64,000 bases of DNA from Thermococcus sp. SY098. Its GTDB lineage: Archaea; Methanobacteriota_B; Thermococci; Thermococcales; Thermococcaceae. Below the pieces are notes generated by a model. That model was given only the letters and a program-made list of their open reading frames with translations, was not told where the DNA came from and did not search any database. The position numbers and the translations under genes are program-made. Positions 9,452 to 19,234 of this stretch are shown here, piece by piece. The first letter of the stretch is position 1. The number at the start of each line of letters is the position of its first letter. The stretch lies in NCBI RefSeq assembly GCF_035621495.1, contig NZ_CP141821.1, positions 524,760 through 588,759 on the forward strand, given 5' to 3'.

Positions 9452-10313
9452 CCTCAATTGCCCACACAATCGCAACAAGCTCATACTCCTTTACCCTTTT
9501 TGCCCTCATTATTAAACCTAAAAAGCTTAGATACGGTGGTGCTTTTAAGGTACCATCTTCCAAGATCTCCGTTCTGCCCAGCGGTCGCCCCTTGAATTTT
9601 ATTTTTGTCTTTAGAAGAAAATCAATTATATGAGGGACAAGGAGAATTACTGCAAACATTTCAGCTTTGCCGAGTATCCCCACTAATCCTATAAGGGCTC
9701 CCAGGCTAAGAGTTCCAGTGTCTCCAGGGAAGATCCTTGCTGGATATTTGTTCCACCACAAGAATCCAATAGCAACAGCAAATCCCACAAAAGCCAACGC
9801 TTGAGCATCTCCAGACGTTATCAATCCCAAAAAGAGCAAGGCTATCGCAGAAGTTCCAACTTCAAGCCCATTAAAACCTGCAAGCATATTAACAAGATTT
9901 GCAGAAGCTGTCACAAATAGAACAGCAAACAGATAGTATAGTGTCTTCAAATTAATCGTAAAGAGCAGAAGATTAAGACCACTGCTTACCTTTAAGCTCA
10001 ATAGAGGTAAAGAGACCAGCAAAGAGAGCAGAACTTTGTGAGACTGCCTGAGATTCGTTAAATCATCAATGATTCCCACCACTCCAAAAAGGAGAAATAC
10101 CAGCAGCACTGTTGACAGATTATCAGTTAAAACAGGTGTCAAGGCTACTGAAAGAGAGATTAAAATTGCAATTCCTCCCATTTCAGGAATTTCTGGTTTA
10201 TCCCGCTTATGTATGTCCTTCCCAACTATTCCCGCTTTTTTCATTATATTGGCAGTGTAGAAGGTCAAAATCAGCGAGAGGGATAACCCTATAAATGCCA
10301 ATGCCCAAATCAT
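9408..10313 (-). CDS. MraY/WecA-type phospho-sugar transferase (AglH-like)
   Basis: About 301 residues, mostly membrane-spanning (roughly 9-10 segments). The family transfers a sugar-1-phosphate (in archaea GlcNAc-1-P or similar) from UDP-sugar to dolichyl phosphate, the first step of lipid-linked glycan assembly for protein N-glycosylation. Motifs are DKPEIPEMGG in the first cytosolic loop, GIIDDL with the metal-binding Asp pair, NLVNMLAGFNGLE, and ARIFPGDTGTLSLG. I place the start at the ATG 10313 with GGGGATC upstream; a longer frame reaching 10628 is only antisense to the divergent HAD-GT2 gene. Its neighbours are glycosyltransferase genes, consistent with a surface glycan role. Confidence 0.88.
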   Translation of the reverse strand: MIWALAFIGLSLSLILTFYTANIMKKAGIVGKDIHKRDKPEIPEMGGIAILISLSVALTPVLTDNLSTVLLVFLLFGVVGIIDDLTNLRQSHKVLLSLLVSLPLLSLKVSSGLNLLLFTINLKTLYYLFAVLFVTASANLVNMLAGFNGLEVGTSAIALLFLGLITSGDAQALAFVGFAVAIGFLWWNKYPARIFPGDTGTLSLGALIGLVGILGKAEMFAVILLVPHIIDFLLKTKIKFKGRPLGRTEILEDGTLKAPPYLSFLGLIMRAKRVKEYELVAIVWAIEAILGFVVLLLHQLL

Positions 10314-10368
10314 CTCTGATCCCCAAAAGAATGAGACAGCATAAAAGATAAACCCTTCGGTGATCTCA

Positions 10369-11691
10369 ATGGACATAAGATTGGCAATATTTGATCTCGA
10401 CGGAACTCTCATAGGTGCCCCCATGACTTTCATGGAAATCAAGGAGAAGCTGAGAGAAAAACTTCTCGAAATTGGTATTCCCCAAGAAATAATAGGCGAT
10501 CTCACACCCATGTATGAAAGCCTTTTCAGGATTGCAGAAGAGACCGGAAGAGATGTGAATGAACTGAAGAAGTTGCTTGAGGAGCTGGAAGTTAAAAGGG
10601 TGCATGAAAGCTTTCTGTTCGAGGGCACAAAAGAGGTTCTGGAGTTCCTAAAGAGCCAGGAAATAAAATTGGCAATTATGACAAGAAACTGCAGAAATGC
10701 AACACTTAAAGCTTTAAAGATGCATGGGATAAAGGATTATTTCGAGCTTATCCTCACACGGGACGATGTCTCCTGGAGAGAAGTTAAGCCGAATGAAATG
10801 CACATTAGAAGAATCCTCGAACATTTCAAAGTTCCTTCCACAAAGACCGTTGTTATTGGTGATCACGGATACGATATTATTCCAGCAAAAAAAGTCGGGG
10901 CTTTGAGCATTCTGATAACAGAACATGAAAGTGGAAGAATGAGCTTTTCCATCGAAGAAAAAGCAGATTTTGAAGTTCCAACTATGAAGGAACTCTTATC
11001 TCTCTTTCGCAGAATTTTAAATGCATATGTTGTTGTTCCAGCATACAATGAGGAGCACACAATTGGAAAAGTCCTTGATGACCTTCTTATGTACTTTAAG
11101 CCAGAGCACATCATTGTAGTTAATGATGGCAGCAGGGATAAAACAGAGGAAATAGCAAAAAGCAGAGGCGTCAGGGTTCTAACACATCTCGTTAACAGGG
11201 GACTTGGAGGGGCACTCGGAACGGGAATAAGATATGCTCTCCTCAAAGATGCTGAGCTTATAATAACCTTCGACGCAGATGGACAGCACTTAGTCAAAGA
11301 TGCACTAAGGGTCATGAAACCCGTAGCTGAGGGCAAAGCTGACTTAGCCATTGGTTCGAGACTTAGAGGAGATATAAGTCAAATGCCCTTTATAAAGCGT
11401 TTTGGAAACTTTGTTCTCGATGCAATAACTGCGGTCTTTGCTGGCAGATATGTCAGTGACTCCCAAAGTGGATTAAGGTGCTTTAACAAGGAGTGTGCTT
11501 CCAAAATTAAGATAACATGTGACCGCTATGCAGTATCAAGCGAAATAATAATTGAAGCAAGCAAAAACAAGTGCAGAATTGTAGAGGTCCCCATTAGAGC
11601 CATTTATACTGAGTATGCTATGAAGAAAGGGACAAATGTGTTTGAAGGCATTAAAATAGCTTTAAATCTGCTTTTTGATAAATTGAGGTGA
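10369..11691 (+). CDS. Fusion of HAD-type phosphatase and GT2 glycosyltransferase
   Basis: 440 residues in two domains. Residues 1-210 are a haloacid dehalogenase fold: IFDLDGTLIG (nucleophile and acid Asp), MTRN (motif II Thr), and VVIGDHGYDI with the motif IV acidic residue. Residues 222-440 are a GT-A glycosyltransferase of family 2: VVVPAYNEEHTIG, VVNDGSRDKT, a DADGQH (DxD-like) site and GSRLRGD, like dolichol-phosphate sugar synthases but with no C-terminal membrane segments. It could make a dolichyl-phosphate-linked hexose, with the HAD domain removing a phosphate from product or precursor; this is inference. The ATG follows GGTGATCTCA. The DUF2304 gene comes six bases downstream. Confidence 0.85.
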   Translation: MDIRLAIFDLDGTLIGAPMTFMEIKEKLREKLLEIGIPQEIIGDLTPMYESLFRIAEETGRDVNELKKLLEELEVKRVHESFLFEGTKEVLEFLKSQEIKLAIMTRNCRNATLKALKMHGIKDYFELILTRDDVSWREVKPNEMHIRRILEHFKVPSTKTVVIGDHGYDIIPAKKVGALSILITEHESGRMSFSIEEKADFEVPTMKELLSLFRRILNAYVVVPAYNEEHTIGKVLDDLLMYFKPEHIIVVNDGSRDKTEEIAKSRGVRVLTHLVNRGLGGALGTGIRYALLKDAELIITFDADGQHLVKDALRVMKPVAEGKADLAIGSRLRGDISQMPFIKRFGNFVLDAITAVFAGRYVSDSQSGLRCFNKECASKIKITCDRYAVSSEIIIEASKNKCRIVEVPIRAIYTEYAMKKGTNVFEGIKIALNLLFDKLR

Positions 11692-11697
11692 GTGGAA

Positions 11698-12063
11698 ATG
11701 TTAGCGGTTCAGTATATAGCAATTGTGACAATCCTCGGTTTAATGATTTATGTTTTAAGCAAATATGGAAGAAGGGAATTGGAGTGGAAGGATTTTCTGT
11801 TCTGGGAAATCCTGCTTGTGGTAATGCTGATAATTACCCTCAAACCAATTGAAATTTCACTTGAGATCAAGAGAGTGCTTGGACTCGGCAGGGGTTTAGA
11901 TGCCCTCTTTGTTGTAGCGATTGGAATAAGCTACTTGATGATCTTCAAGATATATTTAGCAGTTGATAGAGCAGAAAGGGAAATAACAGAGCTTACAAGA
12001 AAGATTGCAATAGAGCTGAGGGAAATAAATGAGAAGTTAGAAGAGATAAAGAAAAAAAGCTAA
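11698..12063 (+). CDS. DUF2304 membrane protein
   Basis: 121 residues with three hydrophobic segments (about 3-20, 33-48, 65-86) and a long charged amphipathic C-terminal helix ([20 protein letters not shown] and on) that is probably a coiled coil. This is the usual build of DUF2304, a family commonly found beside GT2 glycosyltransferases and thought to anchor or assist them. The preceding fusion protein lacks membrane helices of its own, which fits such a role. Start at ATG 11698 after GAGGTGAGTGGAA; an in-frame GTG at 11692 falls inside the binding site. It overlaps the 3' end of the convergent dCMP deaminase gene by four bases. Confidence 0.8.
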   Translation: MLAVQYIAIVTILGLMIYVLSKYGRRELEWKDFLFWEILLVVMLIITLKPIEISLEIKRVLGLGRGLDALFVVAIGISYLMIFKIYLAVDRAEREITELTRKIAIELREINEKLEEIKKKS

Positions 12064-12605
12064 TCCTTATCACAGAATTCATTTGCAAACAGTTCCTCTA
12101 AGAAAGCCTTAACTCTTTCCTTAGAGAGCTTGAACTGCCTAATTTTTATCATGCCTTTTTCCTGAGCTTCTTTAAGCAGAATCTCCGTAGCTTTGTTCGG
12201 ATACATTTCCTCATAAACAATCTCCTTTATCCCAGCATTTACCAAGAGCTTAAAACAGGTGTCGCATGGAAAGTGGGTAACGTAAAGCGTTGCTCCCTCG
12301 AGGCTTATCCCTTTTCTCGCCGCCATTGCTATGACGTTCTGCTCAGCATGAACTGCTCTGTGACAATGCCCATCCACTATTAAACAACCAACATCAATGC
12401 AGTGATCCATGCCCCTTGGAGCTCCATTATAACCTGTTGCAAGAATGTATCCATCTTTTACAGCAACAGCACCAACTCTTAACCTTGGACACGTTGCCCT
12501 AAGTGAAACAAGCTTTGCTATCAGCATGAAATATTCATCCTTTGTAGGGCGGATTTTTTTAATTCGCTCTGCTTTTTTCTCATCCAGAACAATCTCAACT
12601 TTCAC
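12060..12605 (-). CDS. Deoxycytidylate (dCMP) deaminase family protein
   Basis: 181 residues. It deaminates dCMP to dUMP for thymidylate synthesis. The zinc site is complete: HAEQNVI (His and proton-shuttle Glu) and FPCDTCF (PCxxC); extra Cys/His residues in [20 protein letters not shown] match the family's second metal or allosteric region. I chose the GTG at 12605 ([13 protein letters not shown]), with GGGTGAGAGT directly upstream; a longer ATG start at 12635 is possible. The gene stands apart from other nucleotide genes, although UMP kinase is encoded 1.4 kb away on the other strand. Confidence 0.88.
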   Translation of the reverse strand: MKVEIVLDEKKAERIKKIRPTKDEYFMLIAKLVSLRATCPRLRVGAVAVKDGYILATGYNGAPRGMDHCIDVGCLIVDGHCHRAVHAEQNVIAMAARKGISLEGATLYVTHFPCDTCFKLLVNAGIKEIVYEEMYPNKATEILLKEAQEKGMIKIRQFKLSKERVKAFLEELFANEFCDKD

Positions 12606-12656
12606 ACTCTCACCCAAAGAAGGATTAAGAAACAAAATCTTAAAAGAATTTTTGAA

Positions 12657-13436
12657 TCATTTAAGGGTATCCCTAAACATCGCTCCCTCAATCTCTGCAA
12701 GTATTCTCCATATCCTCTCATCATAGCTTGGATGAGTGTCCATAAAACTTTTCTTTTGTTTTCTTTCAATATTGGGCTCTATTCCTGGCAGAGCTGAAGC
12801 TCTAACGTTTATTCTCAGGTCTTCATAATACTTCAGCTCCTCAAGGGCTTCTTTAAGAGAAAAAGGTCTATCCAAGAGATACAACGCTGTTTCATCAGCT
12901 TTGAACTCTCTCTCTTTAAGAAATTTAAGTCTCTCAATTTCATAAAGCACATAAAGCCCCAGCGATGCAAGTACAGCAATTGTGTTATGAACAACTAATG
13001 AAACTGCTCCAGCCAAAAAAAGCATGAAATACCTACCATATGCTATAATGGGGAATATTACTGTGTCCCCATTTTTAATATGTCCGATTTCATGGGCAGC
13101 CACACCTAAGATCTGCTCTCTGTCCAATACTTCAAACAACCCCAAAGAGAGCACAATTGAATTGCCAAAGGAGTAGGCGTTCGGGATATAATCATCGAGG
13201 ATGTAAACATAGGGCATCCCAATTCCCGCTTTATTAGCCATTCTGGCAATCCCATCATACAGCCAAGGCATGTCCTCCCACTCAAGCTTGGAGTGTTCCC
13301 TCTTAAGAGAGTGCCTGGTTACCCACAAATACATTAAGAGAAGCATAGAAACAGAGCCAAATACAACAACTAACCCAAATTTGCCCAAATATAAGACAGT
13401 TATCAAAATCTGAGCCAAGATTATGAGTCTCAGCAT
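12657..13436 (-). CDS. M48-family membrane metalloprotease (HtpX-like)
   Basis: 259 residues. Two N-terminal membrane segments (about 1-17 and 20-38) precede a zincin domain with AAHEIGH (HExxH) near residue 110 and the downstream Glu ligand in KEREFKADETA. Two further hydrophobic stretches (about 128-150 and 152-165) lie between them, as in HtpX. The C-terminal DTHPSYDERI motif is typical of M48. It would degrade misfolded or signalling membrane proteins. It lies directly behind a BlaI-type repressor gene with a gap of only five bases, so they are probably cotranscribed; the pairing is discussed in the findings. Confidence 0.9.
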   Translation of the reverse strand: MLRLIILAQILITVLYLGKFGLVVVFGSVSMLLLMYLWVTRHSLKREHSKLEWEDMPWLYDGIARMANKAGIGMPYVYILDDYIPNAYSFGNSIVLSLGLFEVLDREQILGVAAHEIGHIKNGDTVIFPIIAYGRYFMLFLAGAVSLVVHNTIAVLASLGLYVLYEIERLKFLKEREFKADETALYLLDRPFSLKEALEELKYYEDLRINVRASALPGIEPNIERKQKKSFMDTHPSYDERIWRILAEIEGAMFRDTLK

Positions 13437-13441
13437 CTAAA

Positions 13442-13807
13442 TCACTTCTTTATTTTCGAAAGGTATGCAAATGTCGCCTCTTTGAAATTATTCATAAGCG
13501 CGTTTAGTATTGTCTCAACGATCCTCTTTTCAAATTCCTCTCTTGTCGTTGTTATGCTGTACACATACCTCATCCCGCCCCTGCCAGTTTCAACACTTCT
13601 CTTCAAAAGCCCGCGTTCACAAAGACGGTTCATAAGTATGCTGACCGTTGAGCGCCTCATTTCTGGATGTTTCTCCTTCATGTGCTCATAGACCTCCCCA
13701 GCTGTGGCTATCTTTACCTTCCACATATACTCCATAATCTCCGCCTCTAACGGTGGCAGAACTGCTCTCAGTCCCTCTTCATTTAGCTTAAATTCATGGG
13801 GCTCCAT
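13442..13807 (-). CDS. BlaI/MecI/CopY-type winged-helix repressor
   Basis: 121 residues. A winged-helix domain (about 17-85) has the family pattern PPLEAEIMEYMW, ATAGEVYEHM, RRSTVSILMNRLCERGLL and the wing RGGMRYVYS. A helical C-terminal part (90-121) is the expected dimerisation region. In bacteria such repressors are inactivated by cleavage triggered by a zinc peptidase sensor or by metal. This gene precedes an M48 peptidase gene. Repeated TGACAA motifs at 13885-13907 in the divergent region upstream are a candidate operator. Target genes other than its own operon cannot be inferred. Confidence 0.86.
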   Translation of the reverse strand: MEPHEFKLNEEGLRAVLPPLEAEIMEYMWKVKIATAGEVYEHMKEKHPEMRRSTVSILMNRLCERGLLKRSVETGRGGMRYVYSITTTREEFEKRIVETILNALMNNFKEATFAYLSKIKK

Positions 13808-13847
13808 TCTTTATCACTCTCCCGAAAATTATTTCGTATAGAGGATA

Positions 13848-14647
<800 letters not shown>

Positions 14648-14687
14648 ATTTTTATACCCTCTTTTCAATTTTTCTTTGGTGGTAGTG

Positions 14688-16007
14688 ATGAGAATTGTTG
14701 TCATTGGCTCTGGAACTGCTGGAAGCAATTTTGCACTTTTTGCAAGGAAAATTGACAGAAAGGCTGAGATTATTGTCATCGGGAAGGAAAAGACCATGCA
14801 GTACTCACCCTGCGCTCTGCCCTTCGTTCTCAGCGAAAAAATACCAAAGCTCGAAGACATAGTTGTCTTTCCAAACAGCTTTTATGAGAGGCAGAAAATC
14901 CAGCTGATGCTTGAGACAGAAGCAAAGGAAATCGATATGAAAAGGAAAGTTGTAATAACAGATAAAGGTGAAGTTCCCTATGATAAGCTCATCCTTGCAA
15001 CGGGTTCAAGAGCTTTTGTACCTCCAATAAAAGGAGTTGAAAACGAAGGTGTCTTTACACTTAAAAGCATGGATGATGTGAGAAAAATCAAAGCCTACAT
15101 TGAGGAGAAGAAGCCTAAGAAGGCTGTTGTTATCGGTGCTGGTCTTATAGGGCTGGAGGGAGCTGTAGCATTTAGGGAGCTCGGTATGGAGGTTCTGGTT
15201 GTAGAGCTTTTGGAGCATTTACTGCCAATCATGCTCGACAAAGATATGGCAAGGATTGTGCAGCAGCACTTAGAAGAGAAGGGCATAAGCTTTAGATTCG
15301 GTGTTGGAGTAAACGAGATAATTGGAAGCCCAGTCAAAACTGTCAAGATTGGAGACGAAGAAATCGAAGCCGATCTCGTTCTTGTAGCTACTGGAGTCAG
15401 GGCTAACATCGATTTAGCTAAAAAAGCAGGTCTTGAAGTCAATAAAGGAATAGTTGTAAACGAGTATCTACAAACCAGCGATCCAGACATTTATGCCATA
15501 GGAGACTGTGCAGAGGTCTTTGATGCAGTAACCGGTAAAAGAACCCTCAGTCAGCTCGGCACCACTGCTGTGAGGATGGCAAAGGTTGCTGCTGAAAACA
15601 TCTTCGGCAAAAACGTAAGGTTCAAGCCCGTGTTCAACACAGCAATAACAGAGCTTTTTGATCTCGAAATTGGAACCTTTGGAATGACAGAAGAGAGAGC
15701 TAAGAGAGAAGGTATAAACGTTGTTGTTGGGAAGTTCAAAGGTTCAACTAAGCCAGAGTATTATCCCGGAGGAAAGCCAATCCATGTTAAGCTGATTTTC
15801 AGAAAAGAAGACAGAAAACTAATTGGAGCCCAGATAGTCGGTGGTGAGAGGGTTTGGGGCAGAATAATGACCCTCTCTGCTTTGGCACAGAAAAATGCCA
15901 CAGTTGAGGACATCGTTTACCTTGAAACTGCTTACGCTCCGCCGATAAGCCCGACGATTGATCCAATAACCGTCGCAGCAGAGATGGCATTAAGGAGATT
16001 TAAGTGA
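14688..16007 (+). CDS. FAD-dependent CoA-disulfide reductase / NADH oxidase family protein
   Basis: 439 residues. Two Rossmann folds are visible: FAD-binding [13 protein letters not shown] at the N-terminus and NAD(P)H-binding [20 protein letters not shown] near residue 150. The single redox Cys lies in YSPCALPF (Cys42), as in CoA-disulfide reductases of Pyrococcus, which also act as H2O-forming NADH oxidases or, in sulfur growth, as NAD(P)H:sulfur oxidoreductases. YAIGDCAEV near 275 contacts FAD. Which of these activities dominates cannot be told from sequence. The ATG at 14688 follows GGTGGTAGTG. The KptA gene follows on the same strand and is probably cotranscribed. Confidence 0.9.
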   Translation: MRIVVIGSGTAGSNFALFARKIDRKAEIIVIGKEKTMQYSPCALPFVLSEKIPKLEDIVVFPNSFYERQKIQLMLETEAKEIDMKRKVVITDKGEVPYDKLILATGSRAFVPPIKGVENEGVFTLKSMDDVRKIKAYIEEKKPKKAVVIGAGLIGLEGAVAFRELGMEVLVVELLEHLLPIMLDKDMARIVQQHLEEKGISFRFGVGVNEIIGSPVKTVKIGDEEIEADLVLVATGVRANIDLAKKAGLEVNKGIVVNEYLQTSDPDIYAIGDCAEVFDAVTGKRTLSQLGTTAVRMAKVAAENIFGKNVRFKPVFNTAITELFDLEIGTFGMTEERAKREGINVVVGKFKGSTKPEYYPGGKPIHVKLIFRKEDRKLIGAQIVGGERVWGRIMTLSALAQKNATVEDIVYLETAYAPPISPTIDPITVAAEMALRRFK

Positions 16008-16045
16008 TTTCCCTTCTTTTTACACTCTCTTCTGGTGAACCTTCA

Positions 16046-16651
16046 ATGAGGGACATCTACATCCACAACGGCAAATTCACAGAAGAGCATAAAGGCAAGC
16101 TGTTCTTGGACGGTCGGAGAAGGGTAAAGTTAAGCAAGCTCATGACTTACATTTTGAGACACTCTCCGTGGGAGTTCGATCTCAATCCAGACGACTTCGG
16201 ATTTATTGAGCTTGACGAGTTCATTAAAGCCCTTAAAAGTGTTTATCCTTGGGTTGCAGAAGATCACGTCAGAGCTGTTGCTGAGCTTGATCCAAAGGGA
16301 CGCTTTGAGATTAGGGAAGATAAAATCAGAGCACGCTATGGGCACAGCTACGAAGTGTTTTTAGACCACGAGGAAGATACGGAAAGCAGAATCCTTTATC
16401 ACGGAACACCACGGAAAAATCTGGACAGCATTCTGAAAGAAGGATTAAAGCCCATGAAGAGGAGGTTTGTTCATCTAACAAAGGATAAAACCGAAGCATA
16501 CTACACAGGCTTAAGACACGGAAAAAATGTCGTGATTCTGGTCATTGATGCAGAATGCTTAAGGAGAAAGGGCTACAGGGTATACAAAGCCGGTAAAAAC
16601 GTTAGAATTGTTAAATACGTCCCACCCGAGTGCATAGTGCTGTGGGAATGA
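16046..16651 (+). CDS. kptA: RNA 2'-phosphotransferase (Tpt1/KptA)
   Basis: 201 residues. The enzyme moves a 2'-phosphate from RNA to NAD+, forming ADP-ribose 1'',2''-cyclic phosphate; in archaea, whose tRNA splicing does not leave 2'-phosphates, its natural substrate is unclear. Motifs are [13 protein letters not shown] with the catalytic Arg/His, [16 protein letters not shown] (NAD contact) and [11 protein letters not shown]. Start at ATG 16046 with GGTGAACCTTCA upstream; the in-frame GTG at 16004 overlaps the stop of the flavoprotein gene and has no binding site. It converges on an MFS gene one base downstream. Confidence 0.92.
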   Translation: MRDIYIHNGKFTEEHKGKLFLDGRRRVKLSKLMTYILRHSPWEFDLNPDDFGFIELDEFIKALKSVYPWVAEDHVRAVAELDPKGRFEIREDKIRARYGHSYEVFLDHEEDTESRILYHGTPRKNLDSILKEGLKPMKRRFVHLTKDKTEAYYTGLRHGKNVVILVIDAECLRRKGYRVYKAGKNVRIVKYVPPECIVLWE

Positions 16652-16652
16652 T

Positions 16653-17888
16653 CTATTCCTGAAGTCTGAGCGTCAAAAGAAGGGCAAGACTGAGGGGAAC
16701 CAAAGTCGAAAGGAACATCAGTTTAAAGTTAATTCCAGCCAAATACCCTCCAAGCATTGGTCCAATTGCCCATCCAAGGCTCATCATAGCATTTAGAAGT
16801 CCCATTGCCTGAGCCTTTTCACTTCTCTTGACCTTTAATGCCACATATGTCGAGGCAGAGCTGATGGTCATTGACCACTTAATTCCAGAGAACACACAAA
16901 CCGCAACCATAAGCCAAAGACTTGTAGCAAAAGTGTAGCTAACAAAAACGGCCATATAACCAGCAATTGACAAAAGGTAGAAAAGCTTTGCCCCATACCT
17001 GTCTATCAGCCTTCCTATGAAGACAGCACTTACGGCAGCAGCTAACGAATCAATTCCAAAGAGCACCCCAACCCATTTTTCTCCAAAAAGCTCACCAAAG
17101 TAAACCGATAAAACTGAATACACTTCTCCCGACGCTATCATCACCAAAAGCACGGAAATATAGAAAAATTTCAAGTTTCCACGCATAAACTTTCTAAAAG
17201 CTGCACCTTCAAAGACAACCTTATCGCTTTCCCTTCCCTCTTGGACTGCTATTATACCGAAGTCCCTCTTTTTAGGCCTCACCCTTTCTGTTATCATCAA
17301 AACAAACAGCGTTCCAAGGATAGCAAATAAGAACGCAACAAAAAATGCTCCTCTAATTCCAAAATATTCTACGATAAAGCTCCCAAGAAAGTTCCCAAGC
17401 ATGTATCCAGCGTTCTCAACTGAACTAAAGAACCCAAAGGCTGAGCCAACTTTAGTTGAGAGCTCCGAGATTAGAGCTGAATGAGCAGGCATCATGGCTG
17501 AAGTCAAAGCTCCCTGAAAAGCTCTCAAAATTAAAAGCAGGATTGGTGAAGAGACCAGAGCCATAAAAACATAAATCAAACCAGAGGAAAAGACTCCAAA
17601 TGCTATGAAAGGTTTTCTCTTTTGAGTTCTATCCGAGAGATATCCAAATGGGTACTGAAAGACTGTTGAGGTGATATTGAATACCACACTCAAGAGACCA
17701 ACGAAGAGCATTGTGCCCCCAATTATCCTCATATAGACGCTCAGGTAGGGAAAGGCTATGCCCCAAGAAACATTTGCAAGAAACATCCCGATAGCAAATA
17801 GGACAATATTTTTCCTTCTCTTCTGCTTTGTGTTAAATTTGCCCACTCTTTCTCTTAGCGCTTGCATCACTGCCTTCTCCCTCTTCAT
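16653..17888 (-). CDS. MFS transporter, multidrug-exporter type
   Basis: 411 residues, about 12 membrane segments. Loop 2-3 has GYLSDRTQKRKPF and the second half has GRLIDRYGAKL, both MFS signatures. The motif GAFLGSFIVEYFGIRGAF in TM5 resembles antiporter-type MFS proteins, so export is somewhat more likely than uptake, but no substrate can be named. The start at ATG 17888 would be leaderless if the TATA palindrome at 17912-17919 is used; an internal ATG at 17867 with GGGAG upstream is the alternative. It is divergent from the C69 dipeptidase gene, with 61 bases between them. Confidence 0.84.
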   Translation of the reverse strand: MKREKAVMQALRERVGKFNTKQKRRKNIVLFAIGMFLANVSWGIAFPYLSVYMRIIGGTMLFVGLLSVVFNITSTVFQYPFGYLSDRTQKRKPFIAFGVFSSGLIYVFMALVSSPILLLILRAFQGALTSAMMPAHSALISELSTKVGSAFGFFSSVENAGYMLGNFLGSFIVEYFGIRGAFFVAFLFAILGTLFVLMITERVRPKKRDFGIIAVQEGRESDKVVFEGAAFRKFMRGNLKFFYISVLLVMIASGEVYSVLSVYFGELFGEKWVGVLFGIDSLAAAVSAVFIGRLIDRYGAKLFYLLSIAGYMAVFVSYTFATSLWLMVAVCVFSGIKWSMTISSASTYVALKVKRSEKAQAMGLLNAMMSLGWAIGPMLGGYLAGINFKLMFLSTLVPLSLALLLTLRLQE

Positions 17889-17908
17889 CGCTCTCAACTT
17901 TTCAAAAA

Positions 17909-17923
17909 CGTTTTATAAACCTT
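17909..17923. promoter_or_regulatory. Shared symmetric TATA element of a divergent promoter
   Basis: TTTATAAA at 17912-17919 is a perfect palindrome and can serve as TATA box on both strands. Purine-rich BRE-like bases flank it on each side (AAAAACG before it on the plus strand, TAAAGG on the minus strand). Its centre lies about 27 bases from the minus-strand ATG (17888) and about 34 from the plus-strand ATG (17950). Promoter use is inferred from spacing. Confidence 0.5.
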
Positions 17924-17949
17924 TATCTAAACATTCAGAGGGGAATCTT

Positions 17950-19233
17950 ATGTGCGACATATTAGTTGCCGCTCCAGATGCCACTAAAGAGGGAATAATG
18001 ATTTTTGCCAAAAACAGCGATAGAGACCCAAATGAAGCTCAAATTCTGGAGTTTCTTCCAAGGCAGAAACATGAAGAAGAAAAGGTTAAGCTCACCTATG
18101 TTGAATTTCCGCAAGTTAAGGAAACCTACGCCGTAATCCTCTCGCGCCCCTGGTGGATGTGGGGAGCAGAGATGGGAGCCAATGAATTCGGTCTTGTAAT
18201 CGGAAACACAGCTGTATTTACAAAGCTGAAAGTTCCTGAGAGGGGAATTTTGGGCATGGATATTATTCGCTTAGCTTTGGAGAGAACAAAATCAAGCAGA
18301 GAAGCTTTGGATTTTATAACTTCACTAATTGAAGAGTACGGCCAGGGAGGAAACGGAAGCTACGAGCATAAACTTTTGTATCACAACTCCTTCATAATCG
18401 CCGATAAAAACGAAGCGTGGGTTCTTGAAACCGCAGATAAGCACTGGGTTGCCAAGCAGATTAAAGATGTTTACTCCATCTCAAATGCCCTCACCATAGG
18501 GAATGAGTGGGATTTGGCATCGGAGAGCATTGAAAAACTTGCAAAGGAAAAGCCAAACTTCAACTTTGCTAAATATTTTTCCGACAGATTTTACACTCAC
18601 TTTGCTCATGGCAGGGAGAGGAGAACTTTCACATACAAAAAGCTCAGCGAGAAAAAAGGGGAAATAACTCTTGAATATATGATGCAGATTCTTCGCTCTC
18701 ACCAGGCTGAAGACTTTGAGCCTGCCAAAGGTTCTATGAGGGATATATGCATGCACTTTGGAGGCTTAACGAGGCCGTCTCAAACTGCCTCATCGCAGAT
18801 ATCGGAGCTTTACGACGATTTACCTGTGCACTGGTTTACAGGGACTTCACTTCCATGTTTAAGCATCTTTAAGCCAGTATACTTTGAAAGCGGAATCCCA
18901 GATTTGGGAGAGGAGCCGACGAACAAGTACAATCCAAACAGCTACTGGTGGAGATTTGAGCTCTTCCACAGAAAGTTTCAGATGAACTACAAAGCCTACA
19001 TAGAGGAGTTTGCTGGGGAGAGAAACAAGCTGCAGAAAGAGATAATCGAAAGGGAGAGGCAAGTTAGAGAAAATCCATCTCCAGAAGACCTCAAGGCGTT
19101 AACGGAGTGGGCTTTCAAGGAAGAAAGAAAGCTAGTGGAGAATTGGAGTTCAAAGATTAAGTTAGGGAAGACACCATTTTTGTACAGCAGAAATTGGAAG
19201 AAAGTGAATGTGAGGGCTGGGATTAATTTATAA
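17950..19233 (+). CDS. C69-family dipeptidase (Ntn hydrolase)
   Basis: 427 residues. The sequence starts MCDILVAAPDAT: Cys2 becomes the N-terminal nucleophile after Met removal, as in peptidase family C69 (dipeptidase A, secernin). Other family marks are FAKNSDRDPNEAQ (about 22-34), WMWGAEMGANEFGLVIGN (about 74-91), and EAWVLETADKHWVAK near 160. It should hydrolyse dipeptides or other small amides in the cytoplasm; there is no signal peptide. The start has GAGGGGAATCTT upstream. It is divergent from an MFS gene that shares its promoter region, so a link between transport and peptide metabolism is possible but unproven. Confidence 0.88.
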   Translation: MCDILVAAPDATKEGIMIFAKNSDRDPNEAQILEFLPRQKHEEEKVKLTYVEFPQVKETYAVILSRPWWMWGAEMGANEFGLVIGNTAVFTKLKVPERGILGMDIIRLALERTKSSREALDFITSLIEEYGQGGNGSYEHKLLYHNSFIIADKNEAWVLETADKHWVAKQIKDVYSISNALTIGNEWDLASESIEKLAKEKPNFNFAKYFSDRFYTHFAHGRERRTFTYKKLSEKKGEITLEYMMQILRSHQAEDFEPAKGSMRDICMHFGGLTRPSQTASSQISELYDDLPVHWFTGTSLPCLSIFKPVYFESGIPDLGEEPTNKYNPNSYWWRFELFHRKFQMNYKAYIEEFAGERNKLQKEIIERERQVRENPSPEDLKALTEWAFKEERKLVENWSSKIKLGKTPFLYSRNWKKVNVRAGINL

Positions 19234-19234
19234 T

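Noticed and set aside
10314-10628. N-terminal extension of the MraY/WecA-type gene
   Set aside because: It is antisense to the HAD-GT2 coding region, has low-complexity Ser-rich translation and no ribosome binding site; the ATG at 10313 has GGGGATC and matches the first membrane segment.
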